From Maratus speciosus (lineage: Eukaryota; Arthropoda; Arachnida; Araneae; Salticidae): a DNA stretch of 64,000 bases. Below, in pieces: positions 11,501 through 20,783 of this stretch. Each line of letters starts with the position of its first letter. Positions within the stretch are counted from its first letter, which is position 1. Below the pieces are notes generated by a model. The model searched no databases and was not told the DNA's origin. It saw only the letters and a list, made by a program, of their open reading frames with translations. Both the position numbers and the translations under genes were made by a program. Where the stretch lies: assembly GCA_963932465.1 (NCBI GenBank), contig OZ010792.1, positions 21,295,632-21,359,631 of the forward strand, given 5' to 3'.

Positions 11501-12194
11501 AACCCAGAGAATATCTTATATATCTATGGTCACTGAATGAGTAATTCTTTTCGTCGACATACCAATTTTCAATCTTTCCACAGATCTCGAGACCTCCCAA
11601 TGTTAAATCCGGTCTACCCTTCAGCGAACCTTGAACAAATGTATGAGCGGCATCAGTATCATTTATAATCCGCAGATCTTTCTCCAAGAGATGTTCCAGG
11701 AACACATCAGTTCTCACGGATTGATAAGTATATCCCAAGTCCAGTAATGGAACATTAAAGTCCCCTGCTAATAGTACTTTGTCAAAATTCTGGAAATGTT
11801 CGCCAATATCTTCAAAGTCTTTATCTATATTTCCGCTTGGGGGAGAATATTGCGAACCAATGAAAATTTTATCATTATTTACATTTAAAGATACAAACAC
11901 AGCATTATCTAATACCAAATTACTGATCGTGGCATATTCCCTATTAGTAAAAATGACAGCTGCATTAAATGAGTTAGAATAAAAGATAATCCATTCTGGT
12001 GGAATACCAGGGGCAGTACCATCAAGAATGTAAGGATCCTGGCATAAAATTATATCAATGTTATTATTAGTAGCATAGTTAAATAAAGCTTCATTTGCAT
12101 CATTACAGTGGTGAAGATTAATTTGCAACACATTCAAATTATCAACAGAGGGGCCACCAAGCGTGCCCTTAACTACGGTTCGGCAATAGTCCAT
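8595..12194 (-). CDS. Retrotransposon ORF2: endonuclease-reverse transcriptase-RNase H
   Basis: The 1199-residue protein would nick chromosomal DNA, prime reverse transcription on the nick and remove the RNA strand. Domains in order: APE-type endonuclease (about 22-232; QDPY 52-55, AGDFN 143-147, RPDLTLG 194-200, SDHR 221-224); reverse transcriptase (about 455-760; catalytic D586 in SVDIQAAFD, GCPQGSCLGP 641-650, YADD 674-677); RNase H (about 922-1050; D927, E965, D989, D1040); and a C-terminal zinc finger (C1133, C1135, H1143, C1149). The start ATG overlaps the end of ORF1 by 26 bases in another frame, so translation probably depends on reinitiation or frameshifting. No stops interrupt it. 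One oddity is that the usual endonuclease QEPY glutamate is aspartate (D53). The length is normal for the family. Confidence 0.93.
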   Translation of the reverse strand: MDYCRTVVKGTLGGPSVDNLNVLQINLHHCNDANEALFNYATNNNIDIILCQDPYILDGTAPGIPPEWIIFYSNSFNAAVIFTNREYATISNLVLDNAVFVSLNVNNDKIFIGSQYSPPSGNIDKDFEDIGEHFQNFDKVLLAGDFNVPLLDLGYTYQSVRTDVFLEHLLEKDLRIINDTDAAHTFVQGSLKGRPDLTLGGLEICGKIENWYVDEKNYSFSDHRYIRYSLGYVASNKTNQRYKTKNKSFRKFNDNIKKKEDYWLNELLKIKNTEDLEKHVNQFVEEVSDITRGCFRKGSLSHKPTVKWYSEELRIERNRVAAMYRRCVKNPEDIDMRETYKKYKREYNRNVKNAKRESWKIFCQKTNQSFGNLYKYISGKTKKCTDFIFTRLEESQPFDTYDDVARTLMAEHFDIDEVPENIYEFISDKIEEDGFMEVTTRELKYVMSKQENNKAPGCDDLDALIVKNICRTNMNYVKKLFGKCLKHGHFPEAWKSGKVIFFRKRNKDGRSARSYRPITLLCIFGKLLERLIKIRIMPKLEKEEFWDNGQHGFRERRSTITALEDLRERIRINLYNYKYFAMTSVDIQAAFDAVDWQILAMLIDRLPIAQYLKNILKNYISRRRIGFSFTYGIIWYILFKGCPQGSCLGPLLWLIVADYLLKRYRLRHGDILSYADDFVVFAGADTRKELEEEMNKRIAWFAEICENLHLTISKEKCESILFGRYLLENRHPIFKIGTSSISIKDSVVYLGVTIESKLNWIRHLEKVREGVRNFTSNIKKTVQRDRGLQASYRKIWYNSVIEKQITYGAEIWFPDLKVDALNKLRSCQRLGLLSIITSYKTVSTDALCVLAGVAPLHISLKHSVVKYRTIHGNASIIENGTEIKKDNIMINLVTMDYPDYGALSNIHITDKDSREYQGINMPLIYTDGSKMASGVGAAYTIFVNGECILDYKISLNILNSIYQAELTAIKYAVDWVINSNYNSAVIFTDNRASTLVIQRNFPANAIVKEIYDNMKSHPEKMVTIGWTRAHVGNVGNERADRLAKEATDSSMADITADVLFPISLVKRICSENTIRQWQEEWTSSTKGRDTYKVIRKVNTDYVCTSQVMQYFITAHGSFPEFLFRIGKRRNALCDCGTVGNVLHYLYGRCPFVPHFFNFDNSLSIRQNLRRVIFDKDNYKKLCNIYNSLNELYSFIRYKF

Positions 12195-13338
12195 CCCTAT
12201 AACTCAGGAAGACTGGACAACCACTACTATCTGCCCTGTGACTACATTTTCCACCAGCATCGTTGAAATAGCAATTGGCGCAACATAAGGTTTCCGATTT
12301 ACAGTCTTTCAACACATGGTCTCCGGCACATTTTACACAATGGGTTGCTTCACTACATTTATTTGCCATATGCCCAAATTTTTGACACTTGAAACAACGC
12401 GTGATTGAGATAAACTCAACCACGCGGTATCTTTCAAAATCAATGCAGATGCGGCGGAGTCCAAGGAGGGCCTGTTTGCTGTCGGCATCCACATCTAACA
12501 ACCAGTTATTCTTTCCTTGTTTCGTTTGTATTTTTCTTATTATTCTTACTTCAGCATCCGATTTATATAAAAATCCTTCAATAAGAGAACGTGTAGTACC
12601 CTCAAGATGAGCAGTCAACAGTCTTTCTTTAAAACTGCCACTAGATATATCTGCATCCATTCCCCGCAAAAGCCTCTCAACCTCTCTCCCAACCTCCTCC
12701 TCATCTAACTTTGGGTCCACACTTAGGATCAATACTCTGTCCCTTCGCCTAACCTGTACATTTACCTTTGCCATATTCTTGATTTCTTGTGCCTCCGTTA
12801 GCGAATCTTTCATTATCTCAACTTCTTTTTTATTACGATATTTCAGAATAACTTGATTAGATTTTGTAACAATTACGTCATTAGGGGTCGGGAGATCACT
12901 TCTGCCTTTACAAATTTCCTTAACTTTATCCTTAACCACATCCATATCCTGATTCTCAGTATTAGGTGTTATTATTACAGAGAATTCCTCCCTTCTCTTC
13001 TGTTGTGTCTCCTTTTCCTTGACCGGCATCTCATCAACCGAGTCAATAGATGGTCTTGTGATTTTCTGCGCCAGGTCACTCAACATCTTTGTATATTCAT
13101 CTCTGTCCTCCAATCTTGTTTTCATCACTTTACTCTCCTCACTAATTTCGGTACATTGTTTAAGTAGAAAATCCATGGCCTTCTTTATATTTGCCACTAA
13201 AGGCATCGTAATTTTGTGATCCTTTGATCTTTTATATTCTAATAGATCCATAATCTTAGCATGCATATCTATTACCAGTGTTATAAATTTCTTTCCCTCA
13301 ACCTCTTTGATCCATTTATCTACATCATCATTAGCCAT
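12169..13338 (-). CDS. Retrotransposon ORF1: Gag-like nucleic-acid-binding protein
   Basis: ORF1 probably coats the element RNA in the cytoplasm. The first in-frame ATG is at 13338, giving 389 residues. The open frame extends upstream to 13392 but only through a non-ATG codon, so the ATG (MANDDVD) is chosen. The N-terminal half is charged and rich in Glu/Lys with likely helical or coiled-coil segments. Three zinc knuckles lie at the C-terminus: CX2CX4HX4C at about 315-328, a shorter CX2CX3HX4C at about 334-346, and a third cysteine/histidine cluster at about 352-374. This tandem-knuckle layout is typical of ORF1 in I/R1-group elements. The stop codon lies inside ORF2 (26-base overlap). No interruptions are seen. 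Confidence 0.88.
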   Translation of the reverse strand: MANDDVDKWIKEVEGKKFITLVIDMHAKIMDLLEYKRSKDHKITMPLVANIKKAMDFLLKQCTEISEESKVMKTRLEDRDEYTKMLSDLAQKITRPSIDSVDEMPVKEKETQQKRREEFSVIITPNTENQDMDVVKDKVKEICKGRSDLPTPNDVIVTKSNQVILKYRNKKEVEIMKDSLTEAQEIKNMAKVNVQVRRRDRVLILSVDPKLDEEEVGREVERLLRGMDADISSGSFKERLLTAHLEGTTRSLIEGFLYKSDAEVRIIRKIQTKQGKNNWLLDVDADSKQALLGLRRICIDFERYRVVEFISITRCFKCQKFGHMANKCSEATHCVKCAGDHVLKDCKSETLCCANCYFNDAGGKCSHRADSSGCPVFLSYRDGLLPNRS

Positions 13339-14516
13339 AATTACTCCGAAAGGCACCAAAAGTACTCTAAAACACAAGAAACACCAAGACAAAACACACC
13401 AAATGACCCTCTACCCTATGAAAACCAAACTACCGACGATCCACCAAGGGCCGGTAACAGTCAGAATAAACCTTCACCTTATGTAGTACGGACCAATGGT
13501 CTGAAACAAACCTATTGATCCAACCGAATGACAAAGTAGACAGCCTAATCCAATCACCAATGAATATCCACTAGAAATCAGCCAATTAATCACACAATAC
13601 TACAGATACAAAAAAGTCCCTACTCATGTGACACAAACTGATAATGACACAGCTCAGTAACCGGCCTACCAACAAAGGACGCCACAGTTAGACAAACCAG
13701 CACAGTTAGACCAATAATATTACTACTAATAATCAAAATCACCGAGGTAACCAATATATACAAAAATAATTTAACAACTAAACTAATAATACTGCAACCG
13801 ATTCAACCGTAACTATGACAACTCCATTAGTAACATAAACACTATATACTCAATAAGACCAAGAGCAAGATTGCCCATGAAAAATTTAAAAGGCTCCAAC
13901 CCTGACACGTGATCGCAAATAAACCAAAAAGAACCACAATTATAAACGGTACTCCAAAGATGCGAGAGATACAACTAAACCAGTAACAGAACTAGACAAC
14001 GCGCAAAACACAAGTAACCAGATAAAAATAAATACTGAAAGACAGCACACAAACTACTCAACATAACACAGCTACAAAATGGCCACCGTAACAAATGTAG
14101 ACGAAATGTGACCCGCCCATAAGCAAAAACTTGAAAAATAGATAATTGCTAAATAAATACAGTACATAGAAAACTAATACAGCGATAAGAAAGAGAATGT
14201 AAGTATACTTCTTTACAGAAGGGATTTAAACAGTTAAATGAATAATTAATATAAGAAAATAGCAAAACAAAAAGTCATTTAAACATGGCGTGTCTACCGG
14301 CGAGCCGGATAGAAACGAAAAATATCAAAGTTAAATTAAGTAAAGAAATAGTTTATAAAATTAAACATAAATTTTATCAGATAAGTACATTAACATATAT
14401 AAAAGAAATATGCCACAAAATCAGAACTGGATCAGATATTTACCGATAAAAAGAACTTTAAATCAGGAGCTTAAAAAAATGCACACGACAACAATGGTGG
14501 ACCTTTTTCCTTTTCC
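13339..14516 (-). promoter_or_regulatory. 5' UTR and presumed internal promoter of element 1
   Basis: There are 1.18 kb between the element's 5' end and the ORF1 ATG with no frame of note. Full-length non-LTR elements normally carry an internal promoter here; no specific promoter motif is claimed. The minus-strand start is purine-rich (GGAAAAGGAAAAAGG). Confidence 0.5.
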
Positions 14517-14531
14517 TTCGTTCACTTACTT
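14517..14531. repeat. 15-bp target duplication, copy 2 (shared by elements 1 and 2)
   Basis: A single TTCGTTCACTTACTT copy serves both as the 5' flank of element 1 and the 3' flank of element 2. The two retrotransposons therefore abut with only this target sequence between them. Confidence 0.88.
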
Positions 14532-17100
14532 GATCACCCGACCGGAGCACCAACCAAAGAATGGCATAGGATGTAACGCTCCGGTGGAAAATCCCCACAA
14601 CAATCACCGATGCCGGACATCGGAAAGCACCCAAAATAACAGGGAAAAAAGGCACATATTCTGACGAACTTACATAGTAAATCGTAAATTTACAAAACAA
14701 TTGATGTTGCTTTCATCATAATAATAAAAATAAAAACAAAAGTGAAGTGACTTAAATGTATAACAAAAGTTAAGACTATAAATCCTTGTTCAAGATTATG
14801 AAGTGTAAATGTTCATAAAAGTTCACTGTTCACTAATGTTCAAATGAGTTCAGTGTTCGAAAGAAAAATGTTCATAAAAGTTTTATATAAGATAAACTAA
14901 CTTGAAGAAAGATCACCATAATGTTCAGACCTCAAGAGAAAATCACCGCCAACAAAAATGTCAGACAAAGGACAGTTACTATAAAAGGCACAATGTTGAG
15001 CCTTTGATGTAGTGTCAGAAAACCACGTAATGTCCGTAGCGAACCACTGATGAGTATTAACAGTATGATAGAAGTAAAAAGTTACAAGTGTAAAAATTAT
15101 CAAAATTTATACCTAATAAATGAGTATTCCCTATTAAGTGCGTTGTACATAGCACACAGTTTTCTATAGTTTGAACGGGTGGTGAGAACGTTTCGAATAT
15201 TCCATCTCAGTGTACAATTCCTGTTGAATTTAAATGTACAAGGCATTAACGGACAATGTCCAAACAAATAATGTTGTATACTTCCTACTTCACCACAGTT
15301 ACACCTGTTATCTGGGCGTTTTCCTATTTTAAACAGATACTGTGGAAATGCTCCATGTGAAGAAAGAAAATAACCTATCACCTGGGATTCACATAGAAAT
15401 AAATCGTTAACCTTGTTTAATATCGCATAAGTATCTCTTCCCTTCTCCGAATTTTCCCAAGAAACCTGCCATTGATCATGTAGAAGTGTTTTAAAATGAC
15501 GCTTTAAAATAGAAGTTGGTGCAGGAATGCGTAGAACTTTATCATACAGATCATTTATAATAACTGATTTTGCCAAAATGTCCGCTCTTTCATTTCCTGG
15601 TATTCCAACATGCGATTTTATCCAGCCAATATATATGACTTTATTATGTAACAGGCGCAAAGAGTTGAAGATATTAAAAAGCTGACCGTTAGATGGAAAT
15701 AAGCGCTGAAGAGCGTAAATTGATGACAAGCTGTCAGTATAAAGATGAAATGAATCATGCGGGGAGTCGATGCACCAACTGATAGCCTCGTCTATCGCAG
15801 CCAATTCTGCTTGAAAAACAGAGTTATAGTCATGTAATTTTAATCTCATGTCTAGCACAAAAGAATCCCTGTACCAAACTTTAAATGCAGCTCCTACACT
15901 GTTCATCATTCGAGAACCGTCAGTATACAGTATCGGATGATTCACCACTGGTACTGTATCAACCACTGGCTTAGCAAATTTTATATTTAAGTTTTCAAAG
16001 AAGTAAGGATAATTATATGTCCTCAGTTTATTCATAAAATCTTCACCTTTAAAACACATATTGTCAATCAAGACTGTACCATTTCCATAAATGATATTAT
16101 AACGCTTAGAAGACAAATTCAGTTCTATGTCAAGTGGTGGAGCACCCACCAAAACACACAATGCGTCATTAGAAATCGTACGATATGCCTTTAAGACAGA
16201 TAGCAGACATAGACGTTGACATGAGAGTAATCTTGTTATTCCATGTTGATTTAAGTCAGGCATCCAGATCTCATGCCCATATGAAATACGTTTCTTCAAG
16301 ACGGTATTGTACCATATTTTAAGATAAATAGAAGGAAGGCCTCTATCACGGATTCTGGTTTGGCGCATTTTACACGTGAAATCGTTAAGCCTAGTTCTAA
16401 TCATATCTAGGTGATCCATCCAGCGAAAATTGCTGTCAAGTAGAAATCCCAAATAAAGAATATTGTCCTTTACACTGATACTTTTGCCATTATGTTTAAA
16501 AATTGGTCTTCTTTTACTAAGAGTGTGGCTCCCAAACAGCATTGCGGCTGACTTCTCTGCACTAATTTGCAAATGATGTATAGAACAGATATCCGAAAAG
16601 TGATGAACACTAGTATTCATTTTATGTTCTAGCGCAGAGCGCGTATCTGCGCCCTCTATAATAACGCTATCATCAGCATAAGAAATAATCAGTAATCCTC
16701 TCTGCTTGCAACTCTTTAAAATCCTGTCAGCAACTAGTGTCCAGATAAACGGCCCAAGACATGACCCCTGCGGGCACCCACGGAATACATGAAACCATGT
16801 TAATCCATGCGCATATTTAAAACAAATAAGCCTATGACTCATGTAATTTTTAAGTGTAGACTTCATGTAATCAAAAATAGGTAAGATATTTATGATATCG
16901 GCTACAATACGCCAATCCAAAACGTCGAAGGCACCACTGATATCAAAAGAAATCATTGCACAGTATTTATATACTGATAGTGTTTCTCCAATGATATTCT
17001 TTAACGCAGAAAGTGCTGTCAAGGTGCTCCGTCCCTCACGAAAGCCATGTTGTCCATCATCAAGATAATTAGAAGACTCCAGCATCGTAATAACTCGAAG
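14532..17100 (-). mobile_element. 5'-truncated non-LTR retrotransposon, element 2
   Basis: A 2.57-kb element on the minus strand is bounded by the 15-bp repeats at 14517-14531 and 17101-17115. It keeps the reverse transcriptase from just before HGFRE, the RNase H, the C-terminal zinc finger and a 568-base 3' UTR (14532-15099). It lacks ORF1, the endonuclease and the N-terminal part of the reverse transcriptase. It is clearly a different family from element 1: around the YADD motif the two proteins are roughly half identical by eye. Confidence 0.85.
15100..17100 (-). pseudogene. Truncated ORF2 (reverse transcriptase-RNase H) of element 2
   Basis: About 666 element-derived codons are open to the stop. 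The frame reads through the 5' junction into the target duplication, where a GTG appears as an apparent start, so there is no genuine start codon. Counting from that GTG: reverse transcriptase HGFRE 21-25, SFDISGAFD 54-62, GCPQGSCLGP 111-120, YADD 144-147; RNase H D397, E435, D459, D510; zinc finger C603, C605, H613, C619. The protein ends YSFIRYKF, as in element 1. Missing its endonuclease, this copy cannot transpose by itself. The intact frame suggests a fairly recent insertion. Confidence 0.85.
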
Positions 17101-17115
17101 TTCGTTCACTTACTT
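17101..17115. repeat. 15-bp target duplication, copy 3
   Basis: The third exact TTCGTTCACTTACTT lies at the 5' boundary of element 2. Downstream sequence (from 17116) continues the TTAA MITE that was interrupted at 7857. Confidence 0.85.
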
Positions 17116-17577
17116 AATAAAAGGAAAATTTTCATTCCAATATTCTGGTGCCAATGTGGCATTTAAGAATTAAAATTAAATGGTCCAAAAATGAACCACC
17201 GCCCTTGAAGGGGTTAAAGTAGTAAATTGCAGTAATTGTAGTAAATTGTATTATGTCAATCGCTTTATAACGCTGTTAAAAAATACCGGGAGGCAAATAC
17301 ACTGTTTACTTAATTCGTCTTATTTTAGCTTCCTTTCAAATGTTTAACTGGTCTTCTTTAATCAAACACAAAAACAACCATTGGATGTCTTAATAGCAAC
17401 TGATTCGGCCTTAAATTTTCGCAATCAAAGGGAATTGAATGGAAACCCGTTTACAGAGAGATCGCTATAGGCTTTTTCATTATAATTCAGTCTTCCCTAA
17501 TCTTTTTAAAACCGATCAAATTAGCGTGCTTTTAGATTCTGCGGTGTCTGAACGGGGGTTGGCGAGCGTAGCTTACA

Positions 17578-17595
17578 GGGGGCAGAGCCCCCTAG
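17578..17595 (+). terminator. Helitron 3' terminal hairpin and CTAG
   Basis: GGGGGC-aga-GCCCCC forms a perfect 6-bp stem. CTAG overlaps its last base and T follows. This is the replication-terminator structure of Helitrons. Similar ends occur at 35842-35845 (plus) and 29032, 38200 and 47210 (minus). Confidence 0.8.
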
Positions 17596-17810
17596 TTAAA
17601 AATATAAGAAGATCTTAAAATAATTAAATTATTACACGCGAAACACATTTTATGGGGACAATTACGTCATATGTAAAATGTCCAAATATTAAATATAGAG
17701 ATCTTTGTAAAATGCTTAAAATAATTAAAATAATATGCGGGAAAAACTTCTAATGGTGAAAATTATCACAGCTCAAATAATAATTTTTCGAAACACTTTT
17801 AAATTGTATA

Positions 17811-18272
17811 ATATACCGGGTGTCCCAAAAAGGACTGACTGATTTTAAAATTCAATAACTTCCAAACGGTGACAGATATTAAAAAAATTCTTGCAGGAGG
17901 GTTATGCATAAAGTCAAAAGTTTTTTTACAGTGATTTTCGATTTTAGTTCGAATTATAAACAATAGATGGCGCTGCGATCAATAGAGGCTAAATTCAGGC
18001 TCGATTTTTGGTACTTCGTGTCCCGGATAATACATTTCCATTTCCTTTTTCTGCATAGAACAACAGAAAGGACCAAAAATCGAGCCTGTATTTAGCGACT
18101 TTTGCTTACAGCGCCATCTATTGTTTGTAATTCGAACTAAAATCGAAAATCACTGTAATAAAACTTTTGACTTTATGCAAAACCTCCTGCAAGAATTTTT
18201 TTAATATCTGTCACCGTTTGGAAGTTATTGAATTTTAAAATCAGTCAGTCCTTTTTGGGACACCCGGTATAT
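17811..18272. mobile_element. Near-perfect palindromic MITE, TACCGGGTGTCCC ends
   Basis: This is a 462-bp inverted repeat. The left arm begins ATATACCGGGTGTCCCAAAA and the right arm mirrors it to CCCGGTATAT, with arms of over 200 bp either side of a short centre near 18040. TA flanks and the CGGGTGTCCCAAAAA end are of Tc1/mariner type. No coding sequence. The transcript would fold into a long hairpin. Confidence 0.8.
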
Positions 18273-18452
18273 ATGTGATGATATTGGGTGACAGGTCATG
18301 GAACGATGTTGTAAGCGATGAGTATTAAACAAAATTAATGGCCATGGATGTAAAATGAAGCAACAATGAACCCGCTCCCTAACATTCTAAGAATTTTGGC
18401 AGCCGTCTTCTCGATACCAATCAAGCTCACATATTCAATATTTCATTGGCAC

Positions 18453-19064
18453 CAGGGCCGAAACTACCCTTTTTTGTGCCCGGAGCAAACGTGGATTTTG
18501 GCACCTCACCCCCTTCGTAAAGTATATTTACAAAGAGAATTTTACTAATTTTCTAATAACCTACTTATTTTAAAATTTAAAATATGTATTCATAAAATAT
18601 GTAATACTGAACTACGTAATCTACAATGGCGGATCCAAGGTGAAGTCACGGGTGTCATAAGCCCCCCCCCCCTCTGAACACCAACAAAAATATTCTAAAG
18701 ATCATTTTTAAAATGAAATATACAGTAGAGTCCCGATTATCCGAGTTTCCGCTTTAACCGAGTTATTTTCTTCTGATGGACTGGTAGCTTCTATTATTAT
18801 GCAACAGTCATTATAAATGAAACGTAAAAAATTATGGCAATTTTTTTTCCCCCATTCTGACCAGAAAATCAGAATTCTAACTTTTTACGGCTGCTCTTTC
18901 ATCTTCACCTAACACTTCATTTATAATGGCTGTTTTCATAATAATCGAAGCCACCAGTCCATCAGAAGAAAATGATCCATTCCAAAGGTATAATCCTTCA
19001 TTTGGCGCCCCTTCGTTCTGGCGTCCGGGGCACATGCCCCCCCCCACCCCTAGTTTCGGCTCTG
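18453..19064. mobile_element. hAT-like non-autonomous element with 8-bp TSD
   Basis: Ends are CAGGGCCGAAACTAC and the inverse CTAGTTTCGGCTCTG. Flanking 8-mers are ATTGGCAC (18445-18452) and ATTGGTAC (19065-19072), a 7/8 match; an 8-bp duplication with CAGRG ends is the hAT pattern. Inside is a CAGTAGAGTCCCGATTATCC sequence (from about 18722) resembling a pogo/Tigger end, and an internal inverted repeat (18768-18829 with 18911-18970). No transposase frame is present. Confidence 0.7.
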
Positions 19065-19072
19065 ATTGGTAC

Positions 19073-19767
19073 TCTAATAACTTAGGCTTTGGTCGATAAA
19101 ACATTGGCAGTTTCCCGTATAATGACAACATTTCTTCCCAAAAGAAGAATTTTTATTACTTCCTCCTATCATAATACATTGGTCAAGCATCCACCACAAA
19201 TTTAATAACCCTTTTCCCACCACTGCTGTACACCTTAGAGCATATATTAGATTTTATCTTTACTCTGAGCTGTACACACTCCATTTTATACGACGCGACG
19301 TTACGCTTCTGGATTTCCGTGACTTCTGGACAGCAATGTAGTTTTTATATCAACAAATGCCACGAAAATCTCCCGCTCCGCGTTCATGTTTCAGAATGTG
19401 AAATGTTTTTTTGAAGATTTTGAAGGAAATTAAATGCGCATTTTAAATAGAATGATTTTAAAATGAATGGAATATTATTTAAGATAGGGAATAATTTAAT
19501 AAACTAGGACTGCAGAATAATTTATAAAAGAAATTTCTATGGAATAATTTTAATAAGGCGCGGAAATATAATTTTCGTCATATATCCCCCCTCTCCAAAA
19601 ACTGATGAATCTTAGAAATCTTATGATCTACAAGTTCATTAAAGGGAAGAAAAACATGAGTTCGGCTTGCAAGTATTGACAGAAAATGCCTTAAAAACAA
19701 GCTTTATTCAGCTTAGAATGCCAAACAAAAATGTCTAACTATCTCATGAAACGCGGAGTTGTGAGGA
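19073..19767. other. Intergenic stretch without recognised feature
   Basis: AT-rich sequence with no substantial open frame, no clear terminal repeats and no similarity I can point to elsewhere in the window. Confidence 0.5.
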
Positions 19768-19967
19768 ATAACCCCTTAAGGGGCAAGCAAAAATGTCTCT
19801 AAATACTAAATTCTCACCGGAAACTTTTATTTTTAAATAAGGAAAAGCAATTTTTCAATGATTTTCCTCCAAAGTTAAAAATATAAAATTTAGTTAAAAT
19901 TTTCTGGTGGGAATCTTATTTAAATGAGGTGGGATATATTTTATCTCACCGCCCCTCAAGGGGTTAA
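19768..19967. mobile_element. TTAA MITE (CCCCTTnAGGGGC family), copy 2
   Basis: Left end ATAA + CCCCTTAAGGGGCAAGC, where the flank is one base off TTAA. Right end CGCCCCTCAAGGGG + TTAA. 200 bp, same ends as the elements at 7747-17217 and 61409-61619. Confidence 0.75.
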
Positions 19968-19985
19968 ATAAAATACAATAAAATA

Positions 19986-20781
19986 CAGTAAAGCACCTTG
20001 CATACGTTTCTCATTTGTCCGTCTTTTGCATTTATAAGTCGTTTCAGTGCGATCCCGATTCATCCCTATGTATTTTAATGCTGTAATATTTCGTTTATAC
20101 GACGCTTAACGCCGGTTATACGTCGTTTCTCTCATGCAGCGGTAATAGATTTTCTTCTTGCAGCGTCTTTTTTTTTTCTTTTATGCCAACAATATTTAGG
20201 GAAAGATAGCAGATAGAGAACATGTGTGACTGCTATAGGGGTTATTTGAAGATCGTGGAACCTATGAAGGAGGTGGGACGAAAAGAATGAGCAGTGGGTA
20301 AACTGCATTGACATTGACACTCTTAGAACTGTTTTTGTTTCTCACAATACTAGCGAGAAAACTTTGCATGAATTTAACTCCATACATAATGCTTTGCTTA
20401 TGTACCAAAGTTAATCGGCACGGCCGACGACGATTAATGATTAATTTACTTAAAGCCTGTTTATACGTTCGATAATGTAATAAAAAAAGTGTATTTAAAG
20501 ATATGCAACTGATATAAGATTTGATAATTCTCACTTTTATTTTTCACTTTTGGAAATGATTATTTAATAAGTTTTTTCAACGTTTTAATTTTTTTTCAAT
20601 ATATAGTGCCTGTTAAACAACCGATAATGTTAGCAATTTTTAATTTGTATGATTGTAGCATTATATTTCTGCAGTCGAGGATTTTGGGCCTTAGGCGACT
20701 ACAATTTCTATTGCATGTCTTTCTCAGTTATACGTCGTTTTAGAACAGTGCCCTGAAAGACGTATAATCGGTGCTTTACCG
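19986..20781. mobile_element. pogo/Tigger-like non-autonomous element
   Basis: TA + CAGTAAAGCACC at the left and GGTGCTTTACCG + TA at the right, 796 bp. CAGT-type ends with TA duplications fit the pogo/Tigger branch of Tc1/mariner. Internal copies of 'tatacgacg'/'tatacgtcg' repeat. Minus-strand frames of 62-90 codons have no recognisable domain. Confidence 0.65.
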
Positions 20782-20783
20782 TA

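Larger units (their letters stand above)
7858..14516 (-). mobile_element. Full-length non-LTR retrotransposon (I/R1 superfamily), element 1
   Basis: A 6.66-kb element is bounded by a 15-bp target duplication (7843-7857 and 14517-14531). Read on the minus strand it has a ~1.18-kb 5' UTR starting GGAAAAGGAAAAAGG, ORF1 (Gag-like with zinc knuckles), ORF2 (endonuclease, reverse transcriptase, RNase H, zinc finger) and a 737-base 3' UTR ending without a poly-A tail. Both frames are uninterrupted, so the copy may be recent and possibly competent. The RNase H domain and C-terminal CCHC finger place it in the I/R1/LOA group; the exact clade was not resolved. Confidence 0.88.
7747..17217. mobile_element. 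TTAA-flanked MITE (piggyBac-like), split by two retrotransposons
   Basis: The left end is TTAA + CCCTTTCAGGGGCAAG at 7747. The right end is CGCCCTTGAAGGGG + TTAA at 17214-17217. Without the two retrotransposons and duplicated targets the element is about 205 bp. Two intact relatives with the same terminal CCCCTTnAGGGGC and TTAA flanks are at 19768-19967 (200 bp) and 61409-61619 (211 bp). TTAA duplication is the hallmark of piggyBac-type transposition; the family assignment rests on this and on size only. Confidence 0.75.
5718..17595 (+). mobile_element. Non-autonomous Helitron, split by nested insertions
   Basis: The 5' end starts TCCCCTAGTATATATAAAAT, preceded by A at 5717. The 3' end is a perfect GGGGGC/GCCCCC hairpin ending in CTAG at 17592-17595, followed by T. 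An A-to-T target with TC...CTAG ends is the Helitron signature. Removing the TTAA-flanked insertion at 7747-17217 leaves about 2.4 kb, close to the complete copy at 47210-49508 (2.3 kb), and the body sequence is shared with it. No Rep/helicase gene is present, so movement would need an autonomous Helitron elsewhere. Confidence 0.75.

Noticed and set aside
12853..13167. 104-codon plus-strand frame
   Set aside because: Shadow of ORF1 on the opposite strand.
18877..19131. 84-codon minus-strand frame, considered as a pogo transposase remnant
   Set aside because: Crosses the hAT element boundary and no transposase motif can be pointed to.
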